64,000 nucleotides of DNA from NCBI RefSeq assembly GCF_020085105.1, contig NC_058046.1, positions 18,345,175 through 18,409,174 on the forward strand, read 5' to 3'. This document shows, piece by piece, positions 24,539 to 36,170 of the stretch. A model generated the notes under the pieces. That model was not told the DNA's origin. It worked only from the letters and a program-made list of their open reading frames with translations, and did not search any database. Numbering within the stretch: the stretch's first letter is position 1; each line of letters begins with the position of its first letter. This DNA is from Siniperca chuatsi. Its lineage: Eukaryota; Chordata; Actinopteri; Centrarchiformes; Sinipercidae. The position numbers and the translations under genes were made by a program.

Positions 24539-26600
24539 TGCCAGACAAGTGTTGCATATTCTGGAAATGCATAATGTTAGAACTCGAGGCAGAGTGCACT
24601 TACAAGATACAGTAGACGTTGTGACCAAAATAAATGTGTTTATTTAACCTAGACTTATTTACCACACTTCATCTAATACAAATGTCAGAGTTATGCCGTC
24701 TGCTGTTTATACAGAGACTCTTCTGACAGCAAACATCTCGAGACCAAAAATACTGTAAATTCAAATGACACTCCGATAGCCAATAAACTGTTAAGCAGAT
24801 TGAGTGTCTGGTTCTGTGACAGGACAGACAGTGAAGACTGTAAGGGTCTTAGCAGCAGCTGAGGTGAACAGCTGCAGGGGTTGCTGGTCAGATTCTGGCA
24901 CCTGGTCCCCAGTTTTCAGAGTCTCCGCCTAACTTTACTCTCCACCAAGACCTGCGAGTTGGTGCTGACATGCCTCTTTTAAGGCCTCAACAAGTGTAAA
25001 TTTAATACCACATCTTGAAACTCTAAAAATATGCACACCCAACAACTGGTAACAGTTGTTTGGGAGGGCAATCCAGGCCAGCAACTGTGGAGACCTGAGG
25101 GGTTTAACTAGTTTGAATGACATGATGAGAGACAAGGTACTAAAACTTGAATAACACTGAATATTTAGCATTCTTGTCATTGTTTTTCTTGATCTTTATT
25201 ATGCAACAGACAAGTAAGCAGTGCACAGACTTTTTATATTGGTTAACTATTTCTAAATAAAATGCATTTCTAAAAACAATGTTCTACTCTTACAGTACAT
25301 CACATTTAAAATACATTGTGGTGCCACAATAGAAAAAAAAATCTTCTGCATTAAAAGCATGCAGTCAATTCACTCAGCATCCTGTTTTGCTTCCTGTGCC
25401 TGCTGAAAAACATCACGTCATTTCTATATAAATGGGACTTCTGAAAGTACCTCAGACACAATGCAACTATTACTTGTTCAGCTTTCACAGAAATGTTTGA
25501 CTGTAAAAGCTTAATACCATTATTCTCTCATGCCTAATACTATTTAGAACAAACAAATCTCTGTTAGAAGATGTTGGTATTGATCAGATGTCATATAATG
25601 GACACAAGTATTCATCTTCAGTATTTCATCAGCACTAATAAATCTGCTTCCAATCACTGCAGATACCATAGTACAGTGACTGGTTCAATCTGTCACTGTA
25701 CTATGACAGACTGAACCATCTTTAGGATGTAAAAATGTATTTACTACTACTTTATTGACTTATTTACTTTTCACCCATCAATATTTTAAAAAACATACTT
25801 ATTCTTTTTCCATATCACAGTTTGGATCAGTGGAGGAAAGAACCATACCATTAAGAGTCCTTTCAGTCAGTCATTCCTCATCAACACAATTGGTTGAATT
25901 AAATCACACATTGTCAACATGGGTTAGGCTTCTCTTTTACTACCAATATCCCTGTGTGGTGTACAAGAAGCATCATGACAGGAGACCACTGTGCCCACTG
26001 ACTTTTTATGAATGATGCAGTCATCCTAGTTGTACTTCAGACATGACAGAGAGCTCACAGAGCAGTTTCCTGCTCATGTAGAATGAGATTTCATAATGGA
26101 TGATTACATTTCAAATTTGCTGGAAACGTCTGCATGTTACAGACATTATTTAAAATATACATATTGTTTGTTGCCTGTGACAAACCTGCGTAAAACTGTG
26201 CAATTATGACACACATCAAAAATGCCTGCCTGATTATTTAAAGCAAGTAACACCGGATGGAAACAGTTAAAAAGACAGCTGCTTCAGGTCTAATGCATCC
26301 TCAGCATATAATGTTAGATACCCGTCAAGCACACTAACAACTCGCCCTGTCTCAACAGTACACTGCATATCTAACTTTACTTACTGTAAAGAAGAAAGCA
26401 GCGTGGGCCAGCACTGATAATCCGATTTAAGACAGAAGCGTGAAGTGCAAGGCTTTGGTTTATCGTTACAGAGCTTGAAGGACCAAACGTCAGTGAATAA
26501 ATAAAGGCTAACAGCTAAACACTGCAGAGATGGTCTGAGTGTGCTTACCTGGACCACTGCAATCAGCGCAGAGCTCAGAGTTTCGCAGGCGTTTAGACAT
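13278..26600 (-). CDS. git2: ARF GTPase-activating protein GIT2, 20 coding exons, complete
   Basis: This is a scaffold joining PIX/PAK and paxillin at focal adhesions, with ArfGAP activity. Exons: 26549-26600, 23463-23596, 22969-23081, 22700-22805, 22499-22585, 22262-22392, 22059-22153, 21704-21749, 21171-21222, 21001-21073, 20759-20856, 20535-20646, 20310-20446, 20071-20220, 17738-17986, 16763-16852, 15137-15219, 14772-14963, 13777-13840, 13278-13490. They join to 758 codons (human 759). The ArfGAP zinc finger has Cys11, Cys14, Cys31, Cys34, with arginine finger Arg39. Ankyrin repeats span about 136-239. The two Spa2-homology segments are about 266-296 and 331-356. A coiled coil starts near 426. 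The FAT-like paxillin-binding bundle is about 640-758, ending KQLVTITTKENTN. The intron after 20759 has a GC donor. It faces ankrd13a head-to-head. Intron 1 is about 2.9 kb and the intron between 17987 and 20070 is about 2.1 kb. Confidence 0.97.
17605..17626. repeat. Poly-T tract in git2 intron
   Basis: An uninterrupted run of about 22 T on the plus strand (poly-A in the sense of git2) lies about 110 bp 3' of exon 15 in the transcript direction. It may be the tail of an old retroposed sequence, but no body could be recognised beside it. Confidence 0.8.
24488..24534. repeat. (AC)n microsatellite in git2 intron 1
   Basis: About 23 uninterrupted AC units lie in the first intron of git2. It is a simple repeat only. 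Confidence 0.95.
25667..25718. repeat. Interlocked inverted repeats in git2 intron 1
   Basis: Two inverted-repeat pairs are interleaved. CATAGTACAGTGAC (25667-25680) pairs perfectly with 25692-25705. TGGTTCAATCTGTC (25681-25694) pairs 13 of 14 with 25705-25718. The order is A-B-A'-B', so the two stems compete or form a pseudoknot-like fold. No mobile-element boundary was found around it. Confidence 0.7.
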
Positions 26601-28276
26601 TCTTAACTCAGGAAGAAATGCCTTTTTAAAATGAGCAGTTATGTCCGTTACGTTGTGCTAACCATTGATTACTGTGTGTGGATGCCTTCCGCGTTAGCCA
26701 CCTAGCTAATTAAAAACAATCCAAACAACGACCTGCTACTTCATTTAACTGTTGCTAGCCTTTTCGTTTTGGCTAGCGTTTGCGTTACAACCATTATAAC
26801 GTTACCCCACAGGAGTAATGTACAATGCTGCTTGCCTGGAAGTTAGCTGACCTAGCACCTGATTAGCTAACTAGCCTGTTTGGTAGTTCACTCTTCAGTG
26901 TGCGGTAGACTACACGGAGCGAGAGCTCCCAGTGGCAGCTGCGCCTGTGACCTAATGTGTCTGGGGCAGTGCGCCCAGGGGTTAGACTCTCAGGAAATTC
27001 ACTTCCTGCATAGAAATAATGCCTCCTTGCCTTTTTCTCTTGAATGAGCAAATCCCAATCGTGGCCGTGATTTTAATAGCTACAGTTCAGTTAACACCTA
27101 AATACAACACGATGTTTGGTTGAGTTTGCTGTGGGTTTGGAGGTACATAACCTGAGAGACCCAACTGAGGGCATTTAAATACACAGGGCTAACACTATAC
27201 ACAGGAGGTTAGTTTGATCTAATCACCTTCGTGACACGGTACACAAAGAGTACGTTTTTTAAAACTAATTATGGGACGACGCTTACTGGATTTCCATCCT
27301 TTGAAACATATTACAGGACTCTTCGCACATTAATATCACTACTGCAGTTTTACTTTAAATAACGAGAAAACAATAAATCAATATTATTACACAACTGAGG
27401 TCAGCCTTGAAACAGGATGATCAACAGATCCATGTTTGTGTTAAAAACTATGTATCCGCAGAACAGCAACAGGCATCACGCCCGCATACATTAGTAGAGT
27501 TAATAGAGCCACAGGTTATATAATATCACCTGTGATTAACATAGTTTAAGACTAAAAAGTGTCGTTTTGTACATCTCTTACACAGTAGTATGCTGGCGGT
27601 AAAGTTTCAGATTTTCACCCTCCCAGTCTCTCCACGAAACGTAAAAGCGCCGATCTCATTTCGACGTTGTAGGCATAACAGTCAGTTTATTGTCAGGATA
27701 CAACATTTACAGTTATTCATTATTATTTTTAATTTTTTAACATATAGAATGCATACAAGTGTGACACGGAATCAGGTTTATATAGGAAATATATTTTGTT
27801 TGCATGTTTCGCACCCCCCATGCCGCTGTGTTGAATGGTTCCGTCCAACTGGAAGTGACTATCTTTTTTTTCGAAAGCGATGGTTTTATTTACCAATTAT
27901 GTTTCTGTCGTGTATTGACCAAATAAAAAATGCTATTACACAAAAAATAGTTATATTTTAAAAGAGGTTTGGAAATCTGTCTTGATTAGATGGTATTAAT
28001 TAGAGTGTGAGTCTATTTCTATATAGGACACCCCTGTCATTATTGGGTACTACTCCTGGCACTTCCTTGATCAAAAGTTTTATTTAGGGGAAGGCTTCGG
28101 GGAAAGTTGGACACCGGTTTGGATATTTCGACGTTGTATGTTGTCGAATACTAAGGGCATGGATCATATTTATGGTACATTTTGGCATAACTAGCGTGTA
28201 GGTATCGCATTTTCCCCATGGCTGTACTTATTAGAGGCTGGCTAACGTTGCACTGAGCGGCTCCACAAAGAGGAAG
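26601..28276. other. git2-ankrd13a divergent promoter region
   Basis: About 1.7 kb separates two oppositely oriented start codons. Both flanks carry GCTAGC/TAACGTTA motifs: on the git2 side at about 26,640-26,870 and on the ankrd13a side at 28,240-28,380, including GGCTAACGTTAGCG just after the ankrd13a start. No coding exon was found between them. Transcription start sites cannot be fixed from the sequence. Confidence 0.6.
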
Positions 28277-31200
28277 ATGTCCACGGCTAACGTTAGCGAA
28301 GACATCAGAGGGAAGTTTCCCCTGCATTCCGCAGTGTGGGAGAATGATTACAGGAAACTGGAAGAACAAATAACGTTACTACAGGTTGGTAAAAAACACG
28401 GAATATGTTGCAAACCTTCACAATAAAGCTTGTTAGCTAGATGAAGCCAGGAGTGAGCTGTTCATTATATTATCCGTAGCCACCCCGTTAAAGTAGGCCA
28501 GTCGTGTTGACAGACGCTCCGTACTGTCACACACAGATAACGTTTGAGGACATAGACATTTAGGCTATTCACCGATCAACAGGTTTGGAAGTTTACTTTA
28601 GAAAAATGTATTCCGGATCGATTTCCTGTTTCCAGTTGCTAGTTTAGGCTGCTAACCCGATTCATTTGAATACTCAAACACAGAGTATAAGCTGACTAGA
28701 TATGATAACATAAGAACTGCTTTGCCAAATACAGTAAATGTATATGTAATATACATTTGTAATTGTGTGTGGTGAATTGCGCACCTGGCAATTAACAGGC
28801 TACCATATTGTGCTATTATTATTCTAAAGAGTTACTTTATAGTGGTGATTATATCATCTTTATAGTGTCATTCCTGTCAAACATGCAGATGACTAATCTA
28901 ACAAGTAACAACTAAGTATTACAAATGTTTCAAAAGCATCTCTAATCTCCTTGTGTTTTTCCTCACAGTAACTCATCGCAGTTAATACTGTGTATTGTTG
29001 CAATGTAATTACTATGATCCAGTCACTATGATTGTTTCTACCCAGCAATGCTGATCAATAACACATTTACCTCAGTAGCATGACTCATAGGAGCACCAGA
29101 CATGATGCTCAGTCCTGTCAGTGTACTGACTACCGCAGTCCTATATCATTATCAGTGATGACCTAAATTATTCGGTGTAAAACTATGACTCTATGAGTTA
29201 TAATACGAAGGCCCTCAGGTACAAGTGAAGCAATATTACAAGGCCAACTCTTTTGTTCATATAACAGTGTGTCATGTCAGTACTGCAGTATTTAGTCTAA
29301 CCGGGTGCCTAGATTTTATTACACAAATAAAGGTGCAGGGGAAACGCATGTGTGGGTTTCTCCTTGATTTTCTCAGAATGACATCGAGGCTGTAGATCCC
29401 AGAGGTCGGACACCACTGCACCTCGCTGTCTCGCTCGGGCACCTGGAGTCAGTGAGAGTCCTTCTGAGACACGGTGCTGAAGTGACTAAAGAAAACAGCA
29501 TGAATTGGACAGGTTAGTTATAAAACTGGATGCTATGATACCATGAATGTTTCCTTCACTTGTCTTGCAGATATGCTTTTTGAGGATTTGTGGGTTGTTT
29601 GATCTCTTAGAGCCCTTCTCACATTAACCTACACATCACATGCTGTTGACGGGGTTTCTGGTAACAATGCATATCCACTCCTCCGACTGCAGTAAAACAC
29701 TTTCACTTTCCTTGGTTATTACCGTCATTGTTGAGGTTTTTTAATGGACAGTTGCTACTCCTGGGGAACAGATGCTGTTACCTTAAAAGGTTTAGTGGTT
29801 TGTTGATACGTGTCTTTCTCTGTGTAGTACTGCAGGAGGCAGTCAGCACCGGAGATCCAGAGATGGTCCAGTTAGTGCTTCAACGCAGAGACTACCTCAA
29901 AGCCTCCACTGCTCTTGGAGGAGTGCCTGAGCTGCTGTCAAAGATTCGAGAGGTTCTACTTTATTAATTTTCCCATTGTCATGTCATCCATCTGCTCATG
30001 TGCCTGGAAATATTTACTGGCAAAGGAAATAATTGCTCTGTCTATCATTTCATCCACAGTCTCCAGACTTCTATATGGAAATGAAATGGGAATTCACCAG
30101 TTGGAGTAAGTTATTGTGGTGTGTGTGTGTGCGTGTGTGTATGGATATATATCATAAAAGTAAAGTAGACTGTGTGTGCATGGTAACCTGATCATGTAGT
30201 ACAGGATGGTTATCAGCAATTCAGTATGCAAAAGAAGAGGATATCTACAAGTGCTTTCTAGTACTGTGTCCTGCATTTAAATATCTACACAAAATACATC
30301 ATCTTTGCCAGCTAAGAATTTTCCTCAGGTTATACAGGAAAAACTACATACCTGCCTCATGCTAGTTGCAGCATTTGTTTTGGCTTAGTAATGAGTCACA
30401 TTGTTTTTCATGTGCAGATTCATTTATTTCCATTGTGGGACAATCATGTGCTGTTGCTTCACAGTCCCTCTTCTGTCCCGGGTTTGTCCAAGTGATGTTT
30501 GTCGCATTTGGAAAAGTGGCGCCAGCCTGCGAGTGGATGCCACTCTTCTAGGCTTTGAAAACATGACCTGGATCAGAGGGCGTAGAAGCTACATCTTCAG
30601 AGGAGATGGTGTGTGTGTGTGTGTGTGTGTGTTTTAACTCTCTTGCACACAAAAAAAATTCTGAGTTCTCTATGATTTGTACTGTTTCTGTAAAATGATT
30701 TTAAGTCTATCCCTGACTTTTTTTTTTACAGATTCACATGCAGAGTTGATGGAGGTGAACCATGATGATGAAGTAGTGGACACTGAACGCTTTAACATAT
30801 CCCAAGAAATGGAGGATGTCACACTAGAGTCAATGCAGCCAGCTGAACAGGAAGTTGCCAAAAGGTTGACTACTCCTATTGTCAACACCTACCTGGACAC
30901 CAAGGATATTGCTTTTGAGAGGCAAGAGTCACATCTTTTTCTGTTGTCCTTTTTCTCACAACATGCATAGATTTAACTGCCTTTGATCAGCCAAGAACAG
31001 ACATTTCATGGCATTTTCACACTTGTTTTAATGTCATTACTCCCTGAGTGAGGTTACTCTCTAAACAGTGATTCCATTATGCTGATTAATCATCATTTTG
31101 CACTGACCTCTGGATGATATTTCCAGTATCAATCTAGCATCTAATTCTCTAAAATGCAATATTTACACTGACTTATTCATTCAAAGGTTGTCTTACCATC

Positions 31201-34200
31201 AATGCTCACTTTTAAGTGTGTAACCCTACAAACCAACAACCTCAAGTTACAATAGATATTAATAATGTGAGCAAATTTAACTAAGCGTTTTAGTCAATGG
31301 CATGAGGTAATATATTGTCATCATATTATCTTGCTAATCTTCGTCCGGATAACTTCCTCAAACACAGGTGACGATTCACACTTGACAGACAACTGTTGTC
31401 CTATAGTTGTCTTGGATAATGGGCCTCTCTTACAGTGGACATTACGACTTGTCAAACACAGGTGTAACTAATAACATTAATAATGGCTGCACTCCATACA
31501 GGTACTCGGTGCCGCAGCCTTGATATTCTGTATAGTGGCACACCTGAATGGAACTGAGCCATCATTAATGTTACTAATTACAGCTGTGCTTTTCTTGCTC
31601 AGGTCAAAATGTCTCACAAGATGTGGACCTGTCACCATGGCTGATGAGAGAATATCTTTCTTACTGAAGATGAGAAATAGCTAATTGAGGTTATGAGGAA
31701 CATATCTAAAAACAAAACTTAACTATTGAATGCAACATTGCTAAAGCCTCTAAAATGAGAGAACAATCACAGATTAGTGCAAATAATTTGAATGCATTAA
31801 CAGTCTACTTAAAATATCCCATATCTATATCTTGTATTGCATTGTCGTATTCTCTGTGTTGTGGAAGTTATTCCAAACTGAAGGATATGATGGTGGATTT
31901 TGCCTGTAAATGGTGCTTTTCTTTTCACAGGAGCAAGTCTGGGATTTGGGGCTGGAGAGCTGACAAAACTGAAGTGGTCAATGGATTTGAAGCAAAGGTA
32001 CGCAGAAGTTATACATTTTCTTTATATAATAACTAAAGTGTAATGCTACTGAAATCTGTGGAGCCCATTATGATCGTATATGACATTAGATTCTGGTTGT
32101 TCTTACAGGTTTTCAGTGTGAACAATGTAAATGTGGTAATCAGGACGAGGACAGAGCATCTTACAGACGAGGAGAAAGCCCGGATAAAAAGTAGGCGGAA
32201 AGTATTCTTCATGTATTACTTTTTTGTTTTTTATATATATATAATATAACTTTTTTTTAAATTATGTAAATGGTAGATTTTGATCCAAATGAATAACAAA
32301 CCTACATTTGACTGAAACTGTGTGATCAGTGAGAGTATCAGCAAGAATGAAAGGAAAGGTGTTCAAGACGGTGGCGAGACCAGCGATGTTGTACAGCTTA
32401 GAGACAGTGGCACTAAAGAAAAGACAAGAGGCAGAGCTGGAGCTAGCAGAGCTTAAGATGCTGAGGTTCTCTTTGGGAGTGACCATCAGAGGGACAGCTC
32501 ATGTTAGACGTTTCGGAGATAAAGTCAGAGAGGCCAGATTGAGGTGGTTTGGACATGTTCAGAGGAGAGACTGTGAATATATTGGTAGAAGGATGCTGAG
32601 GCTGGAGCTGCCAGGAGGTCTAGAGGAAGACCAAAGAGGAGATTTATGGATGTAGTGAGAGAGGACATGAAGTTAATTGGTGTGAGTGAAGAGGATGCAG
32701 AGGGGTTAGATGGAGGCACATGATTCGCTGTGGCGAGCCCTGAAAGGGAACAGCCGAAAGTAAAAGAAGAAGAGGATTTGACTGAAACTGAGTGAGAGTA
32801 CTGAAGTTAGACTTTTTTGTTCAAAGGTGAAAGGAACATCTTGGAGTCTCTGCTGGGGACTGTGGAGCAGCACATAAGTGCACAAGGGGTAAGACGTTCA
32901 TTAAATAAATTACATTAAAATGATATATTTTATTCCCACCTGGCAGCTGATTTGATAAGAGTGCTCGGCTTTTTAGGACCTGACTCTTGAGTATGCAACT
33001 GCCACCAATCCCACTGCCATCACTCCAGAGGAATATTTTGATCCTGACTTTGAACTGGGGGACAGAGACATTGGACGTCCCATTGAACTGAGCATTCGAA
33101 CACAGAAGTAAGAAACGCAGCTTTACGGCTATAGAAACATCCAACTTTATTCCTCAAAGCTGCGGGTTATCTATGTCAAGAAATTAAGTTGTGTGCACAT
33201 CTTCTCTCGCGCAGGTTCAAAGGTACATTGTGGATGAGCGAGGAACATCCTCTGTCACTGGTGGAGCAGGTGACCCCCATTATTGATCTCATGGCTCGGA
33301 CCAGTTCCCATTTTGCGCGGCTACGAGACTTTGTAACCCTGAAGTTTCCTCCTGGATTTCCTGTTAAAATAGGTATGTGACATTCCTATCAAATTTTAGA
33401 AACAAGCACATAAAGCTTTAGTCTCATTCCCCCCTCTGAAGTCTGTTTTCCTCTCTTGCAGAGATCCCCCTGTTTCATGTGCTGAATGCCAGGATTACAT
33501 TTGGTAATGTCAATAAATGCAGTACTGAAGAGGAGGCGAACACAACGCCAGCAGCCACACCAACATCCTCGGGAGAAGAGGAAGAAGCTGCAGGTTGGAA
33601 TGCAGCCAGTTTAACCATTAAATGTGACACTATATTAAAATAGTTGCACATCTGCAATTCCTAAACCGCTTTTCTTTTGGTCTTCCTCTATCCAGCACTG
33701 CCTCCGTTTCAAGTGTGTCCTTCAGTGTTTGAGGTGCCTGTCAGTTACCACCGTCGAGGAGGCAGCCGACACACACCCGTATCCAACAACGACGAGGAGC
33801 TTTTGCAGTACGCCATCCACCAGAGTCTCCTGGAGTCTCGCAGAGTCCCGGGCCAGGTCAGAACAATCATCACTTCATCAGCTCACCACACAAATCTGTT
33901 CCTATCATTTTCCCAATGCTCTCCTTGATTTTGCAATTCACTACATCCTTTAAATGCTCCTGATGTGTCACTGTAGGAGGGGATTTGGGATGATGCTGAT
34001 GAATTCACTGATGTAATGCCCAGCAGCCAGAGTGACAGGTAGGAACACAGGTTAAGGTTGCTGGCATAGCAATTACATAATTACAAGTGGTAAAAGGAAC
34101 AGTCCTTGCTGCTTGCTTGTCCTACGGGGATTTAGATGACGCTATATATCTGTTCACCTCTTGTATGTGTCAGTAAAAGCCACAGAACGGAGCTGGATCT

Positions 34201-34426
34201 CACTTTACCCTGTCAATGTCAATCTAGGAGTATCCCAGAGGGGGTGCTAGTGGAATATGAAGACACCCCCAGCCATGCCAGCTCCCCCTCCGCCTCTAGC
34301 CCCGACTCAGAGCTTCGACTGGCCATGGAGCTCTCTGCACGAGCTCAAGCGGAAGAGGAGAGGATGAGGAAGCAGGAGGAAGAGGAGCTGGAGAGGATAC
34401 TGCAGCTGTCGCTCACTGAGAAGTAA
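28277..34426 (+). CDS. ankrd13a: Ankyrin repeat domain protein 13A (ANKRD13A), 15 exons, complete
   Basis: This membrane-associated adaptor binds Lys63-linked ubiquitin on activated receptors such as EGFR and affects their internalisation. Exons: 28277-28384, 29377-29512, 29828-29952, 30060-30105, 30465-30608, 30732-30921, 31931-31997, 32109-32190, 32827-32888, 32977-33107, 33215-33372, 33462-33593, 33696-33856, 33977-34038, 34228-34426. They join to 600 codons (human 590). Ankyrin repeats fill residues 15-125 ([19 protein letters not shown]). The ANKRD13/GPCR-chaperone domain runs from about 150 to 430, with [13 protein letters not shown] and [13 protein letters not shown]. Ubiquitin-interacting motifs are visible at about 493-508 ([16 protein letters not shown]), 561-572 ([11 protein letters not shown]) and 586-600 ([13 protein letters not shown]). 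The second UIM of the human protein was not found. The intron after 30921 has a GC donor. Intron 8 holds an RTE retrotransposon fragment. Confidence 0.96.
31457..31588. repeat. Palindromic MITE-like hairpin in ankrd13a intron 6
   Basis: Two 32-base arms (31457-31488 and 31557-31588) are inverted copies with 28 of 32 matches. They begin CACAGGTGTAAC on one strand and CACAGCTGTAAT on the other. The imperfect pairing continues inward around CTCCATACAGGT. The whole would fold into one hairpin of about 130 bases. It resembles short foldback elements common in fish genomes; the family is unknown. Confidence 0.6.
32330..32775 (+). mobile_element. 3' fragment of RTE-type LINE (reverse transcriptase C-terminus)
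   Basis: From 32,339 the plus strand encodes a remnant typical of the carboxyl end of RTE-clade reverse transcriptases: [20 protein letters not shown], then [11 protein letters not shown] and [10 protein letters not shown] segment after FSLGVT appears deleted, and the frame breaks near 32,620, after which the usual sequence ([12 protein letters not shown]-like) continues in another frame. The end AGCCGAAAGTAAAAGAAGAAGA is a typical RTE 3' end. The element is dead and 5'-truncated. It occupies most of ankrd13a intron 8, in the same orientation as the gene. Confidence 0.85.
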
Positions 34427-36170
34427 AAGGAATAAGAGGGAATATTAATACAACTTTTCCAGATCCAGAAGCAACCACCACACCTCAATTTTCCTTCCTA
34501 AACACTGTAGTCATCTATGCAACCGCAGATTTCTTTCTGTAACAGATCATTCTTGCACAGGCAATATCAATCTCTCAGTATCCAATATTTTCCGAAAGGT
34601 ATTTTTGGTAAGAACCTTTATATATTTCTATCTCCATCCTCAAGCTTAATACATGGACTCTTTGAGAAAATATCGGGTCGATTCTGCTTTTTATTTCTTT
34701 CTTTTCTTTTCCAAATCAAACTCACAGCAGCAACCCACGTGTGTTGATCGTATTGTTGTCCGGAGTGAGGTCAAATCAGTGTAATTAAGGTTCTGTGAAC
34801 AAAAATACTCAAGGTGACTTCATGTAGTGCTGGCACTCAAATGTGGTACTTAAGGTCCAGAGCACTGTTGTTTTTCACTATTTTCAGTGTCTGAATTTTA
34901 GAAAGCCAGATTGAAAACAGCTTAGCACAGTAGAAAGTTTCTAGTACTGCAGAGCTAAAGGATAGATAGATTTGAGTGTTTTCACTGTGAAGTCTTCCTA
35001 CAGAGTCACTTTGTTGGGGACCATGGGCTTACTGAATAACAAAAATCTCAGGGTTCCAATTTTACACATTTTCCCTTCACTTTGGAATTAGTTTGTTAAT
35101 CAGTTGTAAAACTATTGGAAATTGTAGCCTGGTAAATGTTTCTTTGGTGTGAAATTATATTACTTTTGCATATTTGCCATGTCAATATTAATTCATAAAG
35201 TTGGGTTAATTGAGTCAAAAATTCATAAGTAAATGCATTTTCTTGTACTTTGTGAATGTACACTCTACAGATGGGTAAACAAAAGCATGTTGCTGTGAGA
35301 GAAACTTTAAATCAGATGCATGGCAAAGTCATATCTTGCTGCAACAAGGTTGGGGGTTAAACTTTCCTGGCCCGTTTTTTTTATTATTATTATTTTTGAA
35401 CATTGTCTCAGATTTCATGGTGACAAATGACAACATATTTTTGTTAACTGTCACTGAGCAACTTCAAGCATTATCACCTCAGTTCAAAAATGCAATAGCA
35501 GAGACCAGTCTGTCTGTGGATGCATAGCTGTCATGCAGTTAAGAAGCAGTCACACAACCAGTGCTGCAGAGATTATTCAGATTCCTAAAGGCAGTCTGTT
35601 AGCCTTTTGTAGCCACGAACAACTCTAGACCTCTGAGCAGAAGAAAAGACAGCACAGACTCAAAGATCAAGCATGCCGCCATACATAGGATTAGTTTCTT
35701 CAGCATGTGCCAACGGATTGCATTGCTCTGACAGCGCTTTGTCTGGTCAAGAGGTGGTGATGATTTTATGTGGTGCCACTCAGACTAAACTTTTGAACAA
35801 TTTTGTACAAATATTTGTAACTTAATAACAAGATGAAGAGGTTTCAGTTGTAGCAGGGTGATGCTGAGTAACATGCATTAACCACTATAGTTGATTTCAC
35901 TGACAACCAACCACTTTTCAAAGGTCTCTCTGCGTTGCTGTGTCTGACTTTCAGGGGCTTCAGCTGAAAAACGACTAATTATAAAGATCAAATTTCCAAA
36001 CTGACTGAACAGTCAACTTTAAAAAGGCTAGCTTTGGTTTATTTAATGCAGAATTTTTGTAATGTGCCGTTCCAGCTGCAAAGTTGTTGTTTTTTTTATG
36101 TTAAAATTTTAAGAAAATGTGTCTGTTTCAAAATGTTGTTTCTAAAATAAAAGCACTTTATTTCTATGAG
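34427..36170 (+). other. ankrd13a: ankrd13a 3' UTR with polyadenylation signal
   Basis: About 1.7 kb of non-coding sequence follows the ankrd13a stop and leads to a single good AATAAA at 36146-36151, so cleavage is expected near 36,170. Nothing else recognisable lies in it. From here to 37,230 the sequence is AT-rich, with no gene seen. Confidence 0.65.

Noticed and set aside
24287-24628. 113-codon minus-strand open frame crossing an AC microsatellite in git2 intron 1
   Set aside because: The middle is a Cys-Val run produced by the (AC)n repeat; there is no other support.
27590-27961. 123-codon plus-strand open frame between git2 and ankrd13a
   Set aside because: No recognisable domain, AT-rich, and it lies in the divergent promoter region without splice or polyadenylation support.
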